Shown piece by piece: positions 43,704 through 52,920 of a DNA stretch of 64,000 bases. The notes below the pieces were generated by a model, which had not been told where the DNA came from, ran no database searches, and was given only the letters and a program-made list of their open reading frames with translations. The stretch comes from Ktedonospora formicarum (lineage in GTDB: Bacteria; Chloroflexota; Ktedonobacteria; Ktedonobacterales; Ktedonobacteraceae): contig NZ_BNJF01000002.1 of the NCBI RefSeq assembly GCF_016587355.1, positions 868,001 through 932,000 on the forward strand. The letters run 5' to 3'. Both the position numbers and the translations under genes were made by a program. Position 1 is the first letter of the stretch; every line of letters starts with the position of its first letter.

Positions 43704-45341
43704 TTATGGGACGACATTGACAAGGCCAGGAAAGGAGTAATCTGTTCTTTCCTCAAGGTCAGAGCCACATTTGGCGCGCCAGAGTTCCGCATGTGTCGCT
43801 AGATCGTAGGCAATGACTTCTCGTTCACCCTTTACGTAAAGTACTCCTTCCACGATGGAGGCGGGATCAGCGATTATATCCTTTTTCCAGGCATCATGCC
43901 CATCCGCGCCGTTCAGAACGAAGAGTGTATACGAAAGGGTTTTGCCTTGAGCGAAGGTGCCACCGCTAACACTGACGTAGCCACTTCCAGCGCTCAACGT
44001 ATAAACTACGGGATCGCTGAAATCCCGGTGCCAGATTTCTTTACCTTGCATATTGATCGCGTGAACGACATTGAGCGTCGAACCATTATCAGTCATAGGC
44101 CCTGGACTGGCAATAACGTAGATGCGCCCACTATCAATAGCAAGCCCACCATTAGCCATGCCATCGACAGCATTCTTCCAGTTCTGTTTTCCATCCGTCG
44201 CGTTAAAGGCAAAGACATAGCTCTGGTAGACCTGGCCTGCATGGTGTTCACTTATCGAACATGAGATGGCATAGATGACGCCATCAATAACCTGTGCGTC
44301 GTTGAATACTTGGTCGTCAGATACGGGCTTGAGTTTCCAGATCTGCTTACCAGTCTTGATGTCGACGGCGAATATAATGTTGTGCTGCGCGCTATAGAGT
44401 ACACCATTGCTGACTGTTGGGATGCTTCCTGTGTAGATGGTTGAGCCTGCTAAATCTTTCTTACCTGTATTGGGGTCGGTGAAGTATGTGGAGACCAGGG
44501 CGGATGCTCCGGACTTATAGGTCCAGTTCTGCTTGCCTGTCTTGCTATTGAAGGCGAACACGGTGCCCGTGCGATCCTCAACAAAGACCTGCCCATCGGA
44601 GATGACAGGAGGTGTCAGGTAACCCATATTGTTGGGACCACTACCATTAGCGTCTGTGAAAAGGTTTGGCTTGAATTCTACGTCCCAGCGTTCCTTGCCC
44701 GTCGTAGCGTCGAGCGCGATTAGATGCGACTTACTCGCCATATCATCAGAGGCGTTCAAGTAGACTGTATCGCCGTAGACGATTGGATCGCCGGTATCGT
44801 TGAGATCTTTCCGCTCATAGGTCCAGACGGGTTTATGTGTCTTCGAGTCGATCTTACTCGCTACATACCTACCTTGCTTATTCATGTAGGTAATGTATAT
44901 ACCAGAGGCATTGACGACAGGTGTACTCGTTGGTTTTGGCTTGTTAGCAGTGTTTCCACCTTGCTTGTGTGCGTTACTGGCTGAGTTGAAGATGAGGGCC
45001 GCGCTACCAGCTACGATTGCGACCACTAATACCGCTACAAGCAGGCTGAGGGTGCGTTTGATGTTGCCCCTTGAGGAGCCATCTAAGGACGATGTATCCT
45101 TCATCGTGCGTTTCCTTTGTTGCAAATCTATAGGCGCGTTTCGAGCATGCTGTCCCTGCCGCTCTCGTTCCAGGCGCGTCCAGACATGCTGCAAAGATTG
45201 CGCGTTCGCGTTTTGCTGTTCTTTGTAGGTCTGGTTCAGGTCCCATAGCATACGTCGTTCATCTGGTGCTAGCCAGTTGGTAGGATGCTCAATCTGGTCG
45301 TCCAGATTTTCAGGGGTAAAGTTTGTTTCGTCGTGGTTCAC
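43704..45341 (-). CDS. Membrane-anchored PQQ-type beta-propeller, probable anti-sigma partner
   Basis: The 545-residue protein has a soluble, charged N-terminus of about 95 residues, one membrane helix (about 97-118), a Thr/Pro linker and then an eight-bladed PQQ-like propeller. Blade ends recur as TGKERWDVEF, TGKQNWTYKS, TGKQIWKLKP and DGKQNWKNAV. The gene overlaps the upstream ECF sigma gene by four bases. That arrangement, with cytosolic N-terminus, single helix and extracytoplasmic sensor, is the layout of an anti-sigma factor. No zinc anti-sigma motif (HxxxCxxC) is present in the N-terminus, so the role is inferred from context. A BamB-like function is the alternative. Confidence 0.75.
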   Translation of the reverse strand: MNHDETNFTPENLDDQIEHPTNWLAPDERRMLWDLNQTYKEQQNANAQSLQHVWTRLERERQGQHARNAPIDLQQRKRTMKDTSSLDGSSRGNIKRTLSLLVAVLVVAIVAGSAALIFNSASNAHKQGGNTANKPKPTSTPVVNASGIYITYMNKQGRYVASKIDSKTHKPVWTYERKDLNDTGDPIVYGDTVYLNASDDMASKSHLIALDATTGKERWDVEFKPNLFTDANGSGPNNMGYLTPPVISDGQVFVEDRTGTVFAFNSKTGKQNWTYKSGASALVSTYFTDPNTGKKDLAGSTIYTGSIPTVSNGVLYSAQHNIIFAVDIKTGKQIWKLKPVSDDQVFNDAQVIDGVIYAISCSISEHHAGQVYQSYVFAFNATDGKQNWKNAVDGMANGGLAIDSGRIYVIASPGPMTDNGSTLNVVHAINMQGKEIWHRDFSDPVVYTLSAGSGYVSVSGGTFAQGKTLSYTLFVLNGADGHDAWKKDIIADPASIVEGVLYVKGEREVIAYDLATHAELWRAKCGSDLEERTDYSFPGLVNVVP

Positions 45342-45880
45342 AGCATGCCTCCTTTCTCGTTCCTGGTGTAGAGTGTGCGCAATAGTTTGAGAGTACGATG
45401 GAGTGCCATGCGTATAGCTCCCTCGCTCTTTTGAGTGACGGTTGCTATCTCACCGCATGACAGGCCATGCCCGAAGCGCAACTGTATTATTTCACGCTGT
45501 GTTTCTGGTAACTCTTTCAATGTCTTATGTAGCTGCTGGTACTCCTCGTTCTTGAGCGCTACATGGTCTGGTGCTTGCTCCTCGTTTTCAAAGAGCATAC
45601 CTGCTACCTTCTCAATCTGCACCTTTGTCCGATGTTTGTTACGTCGGTGGTAATCCACGACCTTATTTCGCGCGACAGCCCAGACCCAGGCTGGCAATCG
45701 TTGATCATCTAGTCCATTGGACGACCTTTTCTCTAAAACGGCCATGAATATATCGAGTAGCAAGTCTTCCGCGTCCTCACGTGAGCTGACATTGCGTAAC
45801 AAGTATGCGAAGAGAGCGGGAGCATATTGTTGATATAGTTCGGCGTCCACTGCCTGGGAAACCATATATGGTTGTTGCAT
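45338..45880 (-). CDS. ECF-type RNA polymerase sigma-70 factor
   Basis: The 180-residue protein has region 2 (LYQQYAPALFAYLLRNVSSREDAEDLLLDIFMAVLEK, then LPAWVWAVARNKVVDYHRR) and region 4 (LPETQREIIQLRFGHGLSCGEIATVTQKSEGAIRMALHRTLKLL). It should direct RNA polymerase to a stress or envelope regulon. Its stop overlaps the start of the propeller protein (ATGA-type), so the two are translationally coupled. It is divergent from the kinase operon at 46131, and the gap holds a TACATCCC/GGGATGTA inverted repeat (46006-46031). Confidence 0.9.
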   Translation of the reverse strand: MQQPYMVSQAVDAELYQQYAPALFAYLLRNVSSREDAEDLLLDIFMAVLEKRSSNGLDDQRLPAWVWAVARNKVVDYHRRNKHRTKVQIEKVAGMLFENEEQAPDHVALKNEEYQQLHKTLKELPETQREIIQLRFGHGLSCGEIATVTQKSEGAIRMALHRTLKLLRTLYTRNEKGGML

Positions 45881-46130
45881 GTTATCCCCTCATGCTGTCA
45901 TTTGAGATCTCGCGTATATATTCGCATGGGTTTACCAAACATAACACATCTGTGTAATTCTCCTAATATTTAGCATGGTAATGGATATTTCCTTATTTTA
46001 GTCACTACATCCCGGTGAATATGGGGATGTAAAATGTGAGTCACTCCATGTTCATTGGGCATACTTTCTGTTATGCTAGTGAATGCATTGATAAATGTTT
46101 GTATATTTATTGTGAAGGAACCAGCGCTGC

Positions 46131-48317
46131 ATGGAAAAGCAGGAAATTTTACAGTCAACCGATGTGAAGACGCTGGGGCGCTACCAAGTTGGACGCCGTA
46201 TTGGGCGTGGAGGCATGGGTGAAGTCTGGCTGTGCGATGATCCCCGCCTGGGCCGCAAAGTCGCGATCAAGACTTTGCCTGTACATGGGCAGCAGGACCA
46301 GGAGTTTGTTCAGCGCTTTGAGCAGGAAGCTCGTTCCGCCGCCGCTCTGACTCATCCCCATATCCTGGAGGTGCATGATTACGGAAAAGAAGAGTTGGCC
46401 AATGGATCTCTCATTCCTTTCCTTGTCATGCCCTATATCCAGGGGAGTTCGCTGGGAAGCTATCTCAAGGAGCGGCAAGGGCAAATTAGTCATAAAGAAG
46501 CCTTGATGTTTCTTAAACAGGCTGGCGAAGCTATTGATTACGCGCATAAGCGTGGGATTATTCACCGCGATATCAAGCCAGATAATATGCTCTTGCGTAG
46601 CCCACAGTGGTTACTCCTAGCGGATTTTGGTATCGCGAGTATGCTGACGAACGACAAGCATGTGTCACAGGGGAATTTTGGCTTTGGTACGCCTGAATAT
46701 ATTGCCCCCGAGCAGGCGCGTGGACGGGCCATGATAACTAGCGATAATTATAGCCTGGCTGTTATTGCCTTCCAGCTCTTCACAGGCCAACTTCCATTTG
46801 AGGGCGAGACGGCCCTGGCGACTATCATGCAACACCTAACGCTTCCACCACCTATGCCTCGTGAATTGAATGCCGAATTGCCAAACGCTTTTGAGCAAGT
46901 ATTACTACAGGGCTTGAATAAGGACCCCGAGAAGCGCCCGGCACTGGCGAGCGAATTCGTTCAGCAGCTAGAGCGTACCCTGAGCGATCCAGCTACTACC
47001 ATCCAGAGCATGAGTACCCTGAGCGAGCATCCTGAATTGGCTTTTCGAAAAGAGGTGACGCCAGTTACTCCTGAGGAGCGGAAGCGTGGGCTGTCTCGCC
47101 GTGGTTTGTTACTGGGGAGCGCATCAGGGGCCGCGATGCTCGGTGGTGTGACACTGGGTGCCTGGGGCTATGAGCATAATATCATAGGTGAGCGCCTGCC
47201 GGATCTACCGCCTCCACGTGCGCTCTCAGCTCGCCCCTCTTCTACTGGTTCCGATAAGCCAACATTGGTATTGACTGGCGGTCATCAGTTGCCGGTTCAA
47301 CATCTCGTCTGGTCTCCTGATAGTCAGACATTACTTACGAGCGCCAACGATGGCTATCTTTTTCAGTGGAATATTCCGGATCTCTTGAAGCGACCTGATC
47401 GCCCCTCTGGTGTTCCGCTATATAAAACAAAGTCGCCTCCCTATTTTAGTGGAAACATAACCCCCCTCTGGTCGCCAGATGGTAAGACTATCGCCCTGGT
47501 GAATTCCCGTTGGGATGAGCGTGGGATACAGGTGCTTCTCTGCCAACCAGATTTGCGTGTGATTGGTGAGGTCTGGATACCTGGAAATCAGAATTTACTT
47601 GAAGGTGCCGCCTGGATCTCAGATACACATCTCGCCCTTCTGCATCTGGAGGGTTATACAAGTGTGCCACTTGAACCTACAACCTTCACACTCTATGTGG
47701 TTGATGTAAAAGCTCCTCAACACCTGATAGCTGCGTTGACGGACAAGGATGAAGGCATGTATGGCGACCTATTCGCTTCAAACCAACCCACGCATCCCAC
47801 GCTTCAAGTACTTGCACGGGCAAGAAGTATTGAAGTCGGGAAGTTTGAGCTTGCGGGCAAGGCGAGGTGGAAGCCGCTTGCGCATCTTGATGTTCCGCCA
47901 TCAGACCCTGACCGTGTGGGGAGTACAGTTCATGGTGTATATTGGGCCTCTGACAGCAAACATATAGTTGTTCATGCGGAATACCAGAAGGGTAATACCC
48001 TCTTCTTCTACGATTGGCAGGCGGTGTCCCCGCGTCAGCAGGGCCTCAAGCTACCAGAGAAGGGCGACGATGGCAAGAGCTTTTATATCGAAAGCCTGGC
48101 TAGCAGTTTGTCTCCAACTACTCCTATGCTGGCTGTTGGCGGGAGTGCAGGCGAGGTTTATCTTTGTAATTTGAAGGCGGATAGCCTACCTGTGCGCAAG
48201 CTTGATACTCTGGGGAGTAAATCAATGATAAATGCTGTATCCTGGTCGCCGGATGGTAAGTGGCTGGCTGCTACCCTGGTTGATCGTGAGCTCTCAATTC
48301 TCATCTGGAAACTGTAA
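46131..48317 (+). CDS. Ser/Thr protein kinase - membrane helix - WD40 propeller (type A, copy 1)
   Basis: The 728-residue protein has a kinase domain at about 17-285 with GRGGMG, K47 (VAIK), HRDIKPDN (145-152) and DFG (165-167), all intact, plus GTPEYIAPE. A membrane helix at about 325-345 is preceded by a twin-arginine motif S-R-R-G-L-L-L (R323/R324). The rest is a WD40-like propeller with WSPDSQTLL, WSPDGKTIA and WSPDGKWLA. The kinase would face the cytosol and the propeller the outside. It is first of four genes spaced 28, 3 and 4 bp apart and most resembles the third. Confidence 0.9.
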   Translation: MEKQEILQSTDVKTLGRYQVGRRIGRGGMGEVWLCDDPRLGRKVAIKTLPVHGQQDQEFVQRFEQEARSAAALTHPHILEVHDYGKEELANGSLIPFLVMPYIQGSSLGSYLKERQGQISHKEALMFLKQAGEAIDYAHKRGIIHRDIKPDNMLLRSPQWLLLADFGIASMLTNDKHVSQGNFGFGTPEYIAPEQARGRAMITSDNYSLAVIAFQLFTGQLPFEGETALATIMQHLTLPPPMPRELNAELPNAFEQVLLQGLNKDPEKRPALASEFVQQLERTLSDPATTIQSMSTLSEHPELAFRKEVTPVTPEERKRGLSRRGLLLGSASGAAMLGGVTLGAWGYEHNIIGERLPDLPPPRALSARPSSTGSDKPTLVLTGGHQLPVQHLVWSPDSQTLLTSANDGYLFQWNIPDLLKRPDRPSGVPLYKTKSPPYFSGNITPLWSPDGKTIALVNSRWDERGIQVLLCQPDLRVIGEVWIPGNQNLLEGAAWISDTHLALLHLEGYTSVPLEPTTFTLYVVDVKAPQHLIAALTDKDEGMYGDLFASNQPTHPTLQVLARARSIEVGKFELAGKARWKPLAHLDVPPSDPDRVGSTVHGVYWASDSKHIVVHAEYQKGNTLFFYDWQAVSPRQQGLKLPEKGDDGKSFYIESLASSLSPTTPMLAVGGSAGEVYLCNLKADSLPVRKLDTLGSKSMINAVSWSPDGKWLAATLVDRELSILIWKL

Positions 48318-48345
48318 TCAACTCGTTGAGGAGAATGATAGATAG

Positions 48346-50736
48346 ATGCTGGTAAATCAAGCACAATTAGGGCCGGGGAGCCTGGTCGGACGCTATCGTC
48401 TACTCAAGTCGCTGGGACGTGGTGGTTTGGGTGAGGTCTGGCTGGCTGAGGATATAGACCTCCAGCGCCAGGTTGCGGCCAAATTTCTGTTGCCAGTCCT
48501 GCATAGCGAACAGGAGTATCTACAAGCCTTTCATCGTGAGGCACGACTGGCTGCATCTCTTGATCATCCCCATATCCTATCTGTTCATGACTATGGTGAG
48601 TTACGCCAGGGCGATGATGTAGTTACCTATCTTATCATGCCCTACCTGGAAGGAGGAACCCTGCGCGAGCGCATCGAGGGCGGATCAAGGCGCTTGCCTT
48701 TGGATGTGAGCCTGCGTTATCTTCAGCAGGCTGCCTCCGCCATTGATTATGCTCATAGTCAAGGCATCCTGCATCGCGATATCACACCTGCTAATATATT
48801 GTTGCAAGAGGATCAACTCTATCTCGCTGACTTTGGTATCGCGCGCCTGCTCACGACTTCAACCTATCGAAGCCGGACCAGCGCCGCTATTGGTTCTCCT
48901 GCCTATATGGCTCCCGAGCGCATACAAGAGCGATCCCTGCCCGCTAGTGACCTCTATAGCTTAGCGGTTATCGCCTATCAACTTTTTACTGGCAGGTTGC
49001 CTTTTGATGGGGAAGAAGATCTTGCGATACTTCTCAAGCTCATTCAGGAGCCAGTACCTTCTCCGCGCCAGTTTGTTCCTCAGATGCCTGAAGCAGTGGA
49101 GCGTGTCCTCCTGGATGGTCTCGCCAGGAAGCCAGAAGCGCGCCCAGCGAATTGTATGGCTTTTGTCGAGGCTCTGACGCGTGGTTGGCAGGCCGGCCGG
49201 CGTTCACGCTCAGGCGATGTCTATGATCCAGATGCTACGCTTATCGCGCCCTGGAATCCGCAAGCTCTCGCCGCAAATATGGAGAATAGAGCTACGGAGC
49301 CAGATCTTTCTGATCTTAATACTGATAATGCTTCATACGCAACGTCTGATGTCCCAAAACTCACAAGTAGTGTGAGTAAGAAGTCAACTCTTGTTAAAGA
49401 TTCTGAGACGCAAATGGGGCAAAAAGAGCAAAAGGTGCCGCTATTGAAAAGGCGTGGTTTCGCGCTTGGAGCGGCGTCCACCGCTATTCTCCTGACTGGC
49501 TCTGGATTGGCGTTGGGTAGTACACTCTATCGCTCATATGAGCAGACTCCTGGACCGCGCCAGTTACGTGCGGGTCGTCCTGTGTTAAGGCTGAATGATT
49601 TTAATGACCTCATCTGGAATCTTTGCTGGAATCCACGTGGGCGCTATTTGGCGACACTTGGCAACAACGCGAATGCCCAGATTTGGGATCTAGCCGCCCC
49701 CCTGGCTGAGCGGACGACCTCACTCCGTACACTTGGTCCTGCGCCTCTTGGTTGGAGGGTGGGTAATAGAGTTTCCAGGCAGCAAATGGCCTGGTCTCCT
49801 GACGGACGTACATTAGCACTTTTAGGATCTATGAAGGGCTGGAGTTTTGACAGTGAAAACGCAGCGGTTGGAACAATTGATGTCTTTAGCCCGAATGCCA
49901 CCTTACGTTTCACCGTCGACTCGGATGCCGATGCGATTCATTTCTATGGTAGTTTGAACTGGTCGCCGTCCGGTCAGACTCTTGCGACTATCGCTTCCGA
50001 TCAAACGGGTGATATTACACTTTGGCATTTAGACGCGTCCGCGTCTCACAAGGTTTTTAAACGCCTGAAAAATCCAGATGAGACGCAGGAGAATGAGATA
50101 ACCAAAGTCTTTAATGCGAATCCATATCTCTGCTGGACACAAGATGAGAAGCAGTTATTGGCCTATTTCCAGCCCTTTACTATTTACCTCTGGGATGTGG
50201 AGAAGGAGCGGAAAACAAAATTGTTGGATCTTCCCCAACGCTCGCTCGCTTTGCCTGAAAACCGGTCGCAGAATGGCATTATCTTCTTCCTGTCGTTGCT
50301 AAATTCACCCACAAACGCGACACAGTTTCTTGCTAACGATGTTGATATCGCTGTGATCTTTGATATAGAGCGTAAGAAGATTATCTCAACTCTTGGCTGT
50401 TCTGATCCTGAAACCAAAGGTAGTTACTTGCTCACTTCTTATAGCGATTGGGACAGATTCTGCCCCCAAATTGGGCCTATGTCCTGGTCACCCAATGGGC
50501 GCTATGTTGCGGGAAGCTACCTGAGTAGCAATCAGATTTTTGTATGGGATCTTAACAATGAGCACCCACGTCGCGATTCTGAGGGGCATCATCTGCCCGA
50601 ATTAGCCTTTGGTAAGGAGCATGGACATCCTAAAGGCACACTTATCAGCGATCTTACCTGGTCGCCTGATGGGCGTTATCTGGCCTCTTCTGCTGACGAT
50701 TATACGGTTTTAATTTGGCAAGTAGAGGAAGTGTAA
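48346..50736 (+). CDS. Ser/Thr protein kinase - membrane helix - WD40 propeller (type B, copy 1)
   Basis: The 796-residue protein is preceded by GAGGAG. The kinase domain has GRGGLG, K46 and DFG (162-164). Its catalytic loop reads HRDITPAN (from H143), so the usual catalytic-loop Lys is Thr while the Asp is kept. Activity may be reduced or altered. A long Ser/Thr-rich linker leads to the helix at about 371-392, preceded by KRRGF (R369/R370). The propeller has WSPDGRTLALL, WSPSGQTLA, WSPNGRYVAG and WSPDGRYLAS. It most resembles the fourth kinase of the operon. Confidence 0.9.
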   Translation: MLVNQAQLGPGSLVGRYRLLKSLGRGGLGEVWLAEDIDLQRQVAAKFLLPVLHSEQEYLQAFHREARLAASLDHPHILSVHDYGELRQGDDVVTYLIMPYLEGGTLRERIEGGSRRLPLDVSLRYLQQAASAIDYAHSQGILHRDITPANILLQEDQLYLADFGIARLLTTSTYRSRTSAAIGSPAYMAPERIQERSLPASDLYSLAVIAYQLFTGRLPFDGEEDLAILLKLIQEPVPSPRQFVPQMPEAVERVLLDGLARKPEARPANCMAFVEALTRGWQAGRRSRSGDVYDPDATLIAPWNPQALAANMENRATEPDLSDLNTDNASYATSDVPKLTSSVSKKSTLVKDSETQMGQKEQKVPLLKRRGFALGAASTAILLTGSGLALGSTLYRSYEQTPGPRQLRAGRPVLRLNDFNDLIWNLCWNPRGRYLATLGNNANAQIWDLAAPLAERTTSLRTLGPAPLGWRVGNRVSRQQMAWSPDGRTLALLGSMKGWSFDSENAAVGTIDVFSPNATLRFTVDSDADAIHFYGSLNWSPSGQTLATIASDQTGDITLWHLDASASHKVFKRLKNPDETQENEITKVFNANPYLCWTQDEKQLLAYFQPFTIYLWDVEKERKTKLLDLPQRSLALPENRSQNGIIFFLSLLNSPTNATQFLANDVDIAVIFDIERKKIISTLGCSDPETKGSYLLTSYSDWDRFCPQIGPMSWSPNGRYVAGSYLSSNQIFVWDLNNEHPRRDSEGHHLPELAFGKEHGHPKGTLISDLTWSPDGRYLASSADDYTVLIWQVEEV

Positions 50737-50739
50737 AGT

Positions 50740-52107
50740 ATGAGCAGCACATATGTCACTTTACAGCGCCTCAACGTGAACTCGCTGGGGCGCTATAATA
50801 TCATACGCCGGATTGGACGTGGTGGTGCGGGCGATGTCTGGCTCTGCTGGGATCCACGCCTGGAACGCGAAGTCGCGATTAAGACGCTCTCTCTCCGGCA
50901 TCAGCAAGACCAGAGCTTTCTGAGGCGCTTCGAGCATGAAGCGCGCATCACATCCACTCTTTCGCATCCACATATCCTCCAGGTACATGATACAGGCAAA
51001 CAATCCCTCGCCTCAGGCGAATTGTTGCCATATATTGTTATGCCCCTTATCAAGGAGGGATCACTACAGGAGCGCCTGACTACAGGTAGGGTCTATCCCG
51101 CCGCAGAAGCCTTCAGACTGCTCAAGCAGGCTGCCCAGGCCATTGACTATGCCCACGAACAGCGCATTATTCATCGCGACATTAAGCCATCCAATATGCT
51201 CATGCGCGATGAACGCTGGCTGTTTCTCTCGGACTTTGGTATCGCGCGCCTCCTGGCAACCGATAAACCGGGAACCGTGAGCGACGTGGGGACACCTGCC
51301 TATATGGCTCCCGAGCAGTCTCAGGGTCGAGTCTCGACAACCAGCGATATCTATAGCCTTGCGGTTATTGTGTATCAGATGTTTACAGGTCAGCTCCCTT
51401 TCGAGGGCTCGACTGCTCTCGCGACCATGGTGCAACATATCTTAAAGGAGCCGCCTCCGCCGAGTCAGTTAAACGCCACGCTCCCAGTTGCTTTTGAACG
51501 TATCCTGTTGCAAGGGCTGGCAAAGGACCCTGAGGTGCGACCAGCTCTTGCAGTTGATCTAATAGACCAGTTGGAAGCTGCGTATACGTATCCTGAGCGC
51601 CGATATGAAGGGTTGCGTACCCTGAAAGCGATGCCATCGCTCGCCTTTCAGGATCGGATTTTAAGAGATGAAGAGCCACGTCATAAACTGGCGCGGCCTG
51701 ACCGTCGCCAGGTGCTCTTCGGTGCTGCGTTAACCTCAGCATTTGTAGCGGGTGGAGTGCTTGGTGGATGGGGCTGGCTGCGTCATCTCTCTACCCTGCC
51801 GCGTCAGGTGCCTCTACAGTTGCCACTCTCGGCTCGCCCAGGTTCAACTGAGCCTACTAACCTCTCTCTCGTCCTGACAGGACATAACTTCGCGCCCGAT
51901 ACTATGCTTTGGTCTCCAGATAGCTCGGCTCTGATAACTGCCAGTTCCAATGGACAAATTTTTCGTTGGGATATTGCCAGCCTGTTGCGTTCACCTGCGC
52001 GTTCTGATGCCTCGCCTCTCTATAGCCAGAGCCTGCTCTTCCAGAACCGCAGTATGATACTTGCACTCTCCCCGATGGGCAGAAATTGGCTATTGCCAAC
52101 TATTTAA
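50740..52107 (+). CDS. Ser/Thr protein kinase - membrane helix, 5' part of a frameshifted gene (type A, copy 2)
   Basis: The 455-residue product has a complete kinase domain: GRGGAG, K48, HRDIKPSN (145-152), DFG (165-167) and GTPAYMAPE. A membrane helix at about 325-345 follows DRRQVLFG (R322/R323). Only the first propeller blade remains before the frame ends in ALSPMGRNWLLPTI. At a run of four C (52070-52073) one added C would give ALSPDGQKLAIANY and join the downstream frame at 52086. The kinase part could still work alone. It starts three bases after the previous stop and most resembles the first kinase. Confidence 0.85.
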   Translation: MSSTYVTLQRLNVNSLGRYNIIRRIGRGGAGDVWLCWDPRLEREVAIKTLSLRHQQDQSFLRRFEHEARITSTLSHPHILQVHDTGKQSLASGELLPYIVMPLIKEGSLQERLTTGRVYPAAEAFRLLKQAAQAIDYAHEQRIIHRDIKPSNMLMRDERWLFLSDFGIARLLATDKPGTVSDVGTPAYMAPEQSQGRVSTTSDIYSLAVIVYQMFTGQLPFEGSTALATMVQHILKEPPPPSQLNATLPVAFERILLQGLAKDPEVRPALAVDLIDQLEAAYTYPERRYEGLRTLKAMPSLAFQDRILRDEEPRHKLARPDRRQVLFGAALTSAFVAGGVLGGWGWLRHLSTLPRQVPLQLPLSARPGSTEPTNLSLVLTGHNFAPDTMLWSPDSSALITASSNGQIFRWDIASLLRSPARSDASPLYSQSLLFQNRSMILALSPMGRNWLLPTI

Positions 52108-52916
52108 ATGGCAGTGGAACTATGCTTTTGAATATTTTTACATCATATTTTGAAGCAGTTGGGCAACCGCTAGCCATAACGAAGGAGTATCTATTTTACG
52201 TTGGTCTGGGCTGGATTTCCAATAATTCTCTCGCTATGATGAGGGACTCATCGAAAGATGCTTTACAGACTAGCATAGAGAGCGCGGAGCTCTGTCTGTG
52301 GGATACAGACAGTCGCCTTTTGCAAGTAGTTGGCACTGACGCTGTTAAGGGTGATTTCTTTCAAGCTAACAGCCTCGCATATTCTGCTAAAGGTGGGCGG
52401 TTAGCAATTTTGCGCCAGAAAACTTTTAAAGTTGGCACATTCCAATCATCGAGCAATGGTATGCGTTGGCAGCCTGAAGGTACCTTTACGCTAGGTGAGA
52501 ATAGCGACATCGTGAGCTTGTATGGTGCTACCTGGGCCAGTGATGGCGAATCTCTGGTTGGAAGCAATAGCTATACTCCCGGTATATACTTTTTTTCTAC
52601 ATTGGAGAAGACGCTCAAACTGCGCAAGGTGCGGATGCCTAGTAGTTTCCGCAAGTCGGTGGTGGATGATGATGTAAGAGTTAGCAGTGTGGCATGTAGC
52701 CCCACTCCATCAATGGTGGCGATGGGGACCTCTGGTGGCGAAATTTGGTTATGGAATCTACAGGAGAACTCACTTCCAGTTGGTGAGCCCTTGACCAGCA
52801 ATTCCATTGGCGCGCGTAAGGTGCAGGCCCTCTCATGGTCACCCGATGGCAAGTGGTTGGCAGCAAGCTACGCGGATGTGAATGCTTCTATTCTTATCTG
52901 GAAAGTGAGAGGTTAG
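52086..52916 (+). CDS. WD40 propeller, 3' part of the frameshifted kinase gene
   Basis: This frame (up to 276 residues from an internal ATG) has no ribosome site of its own. It continues the propeller of the preceding kinase in the other reading frame: blade motifs such as WASDGESLVG, TSGGEIWLWNL and LSWSPDGKWLAASY, ending ILIWKVRG like the ends of the sister proteins. It is therefore the lost half of the 50740 gene rather than a separate gene. The cause is either a real one-base deletion in CCCC or a sequencing error. Confidence 0.75.
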   Translation: MAIANYLNGSGTMLLNIFTSYFEAVGQPLAITKEYLFYVGLGWISNNSLAMMRDSSKDALQTSIESAELCLWDTDSRLLQVVGTDAVKGDFFQANSLAYSAKGGRLAILRQKTFKVGTFQSSSNGMRWQPEGTFTLGENSDIVSLYGATWASDGESLVGSNSYTPGIYFFSTLEKTLKLRKVRMPSSFRKSVVDDDVRVSSVACSPTPSMVAMGTSGGEIWLWNLQENSLPVGEPLTSNSIGARKVQALSWSPDGKWLAASYADVNASILIWKVRG

Positions 52917-52920
52917 GCAT

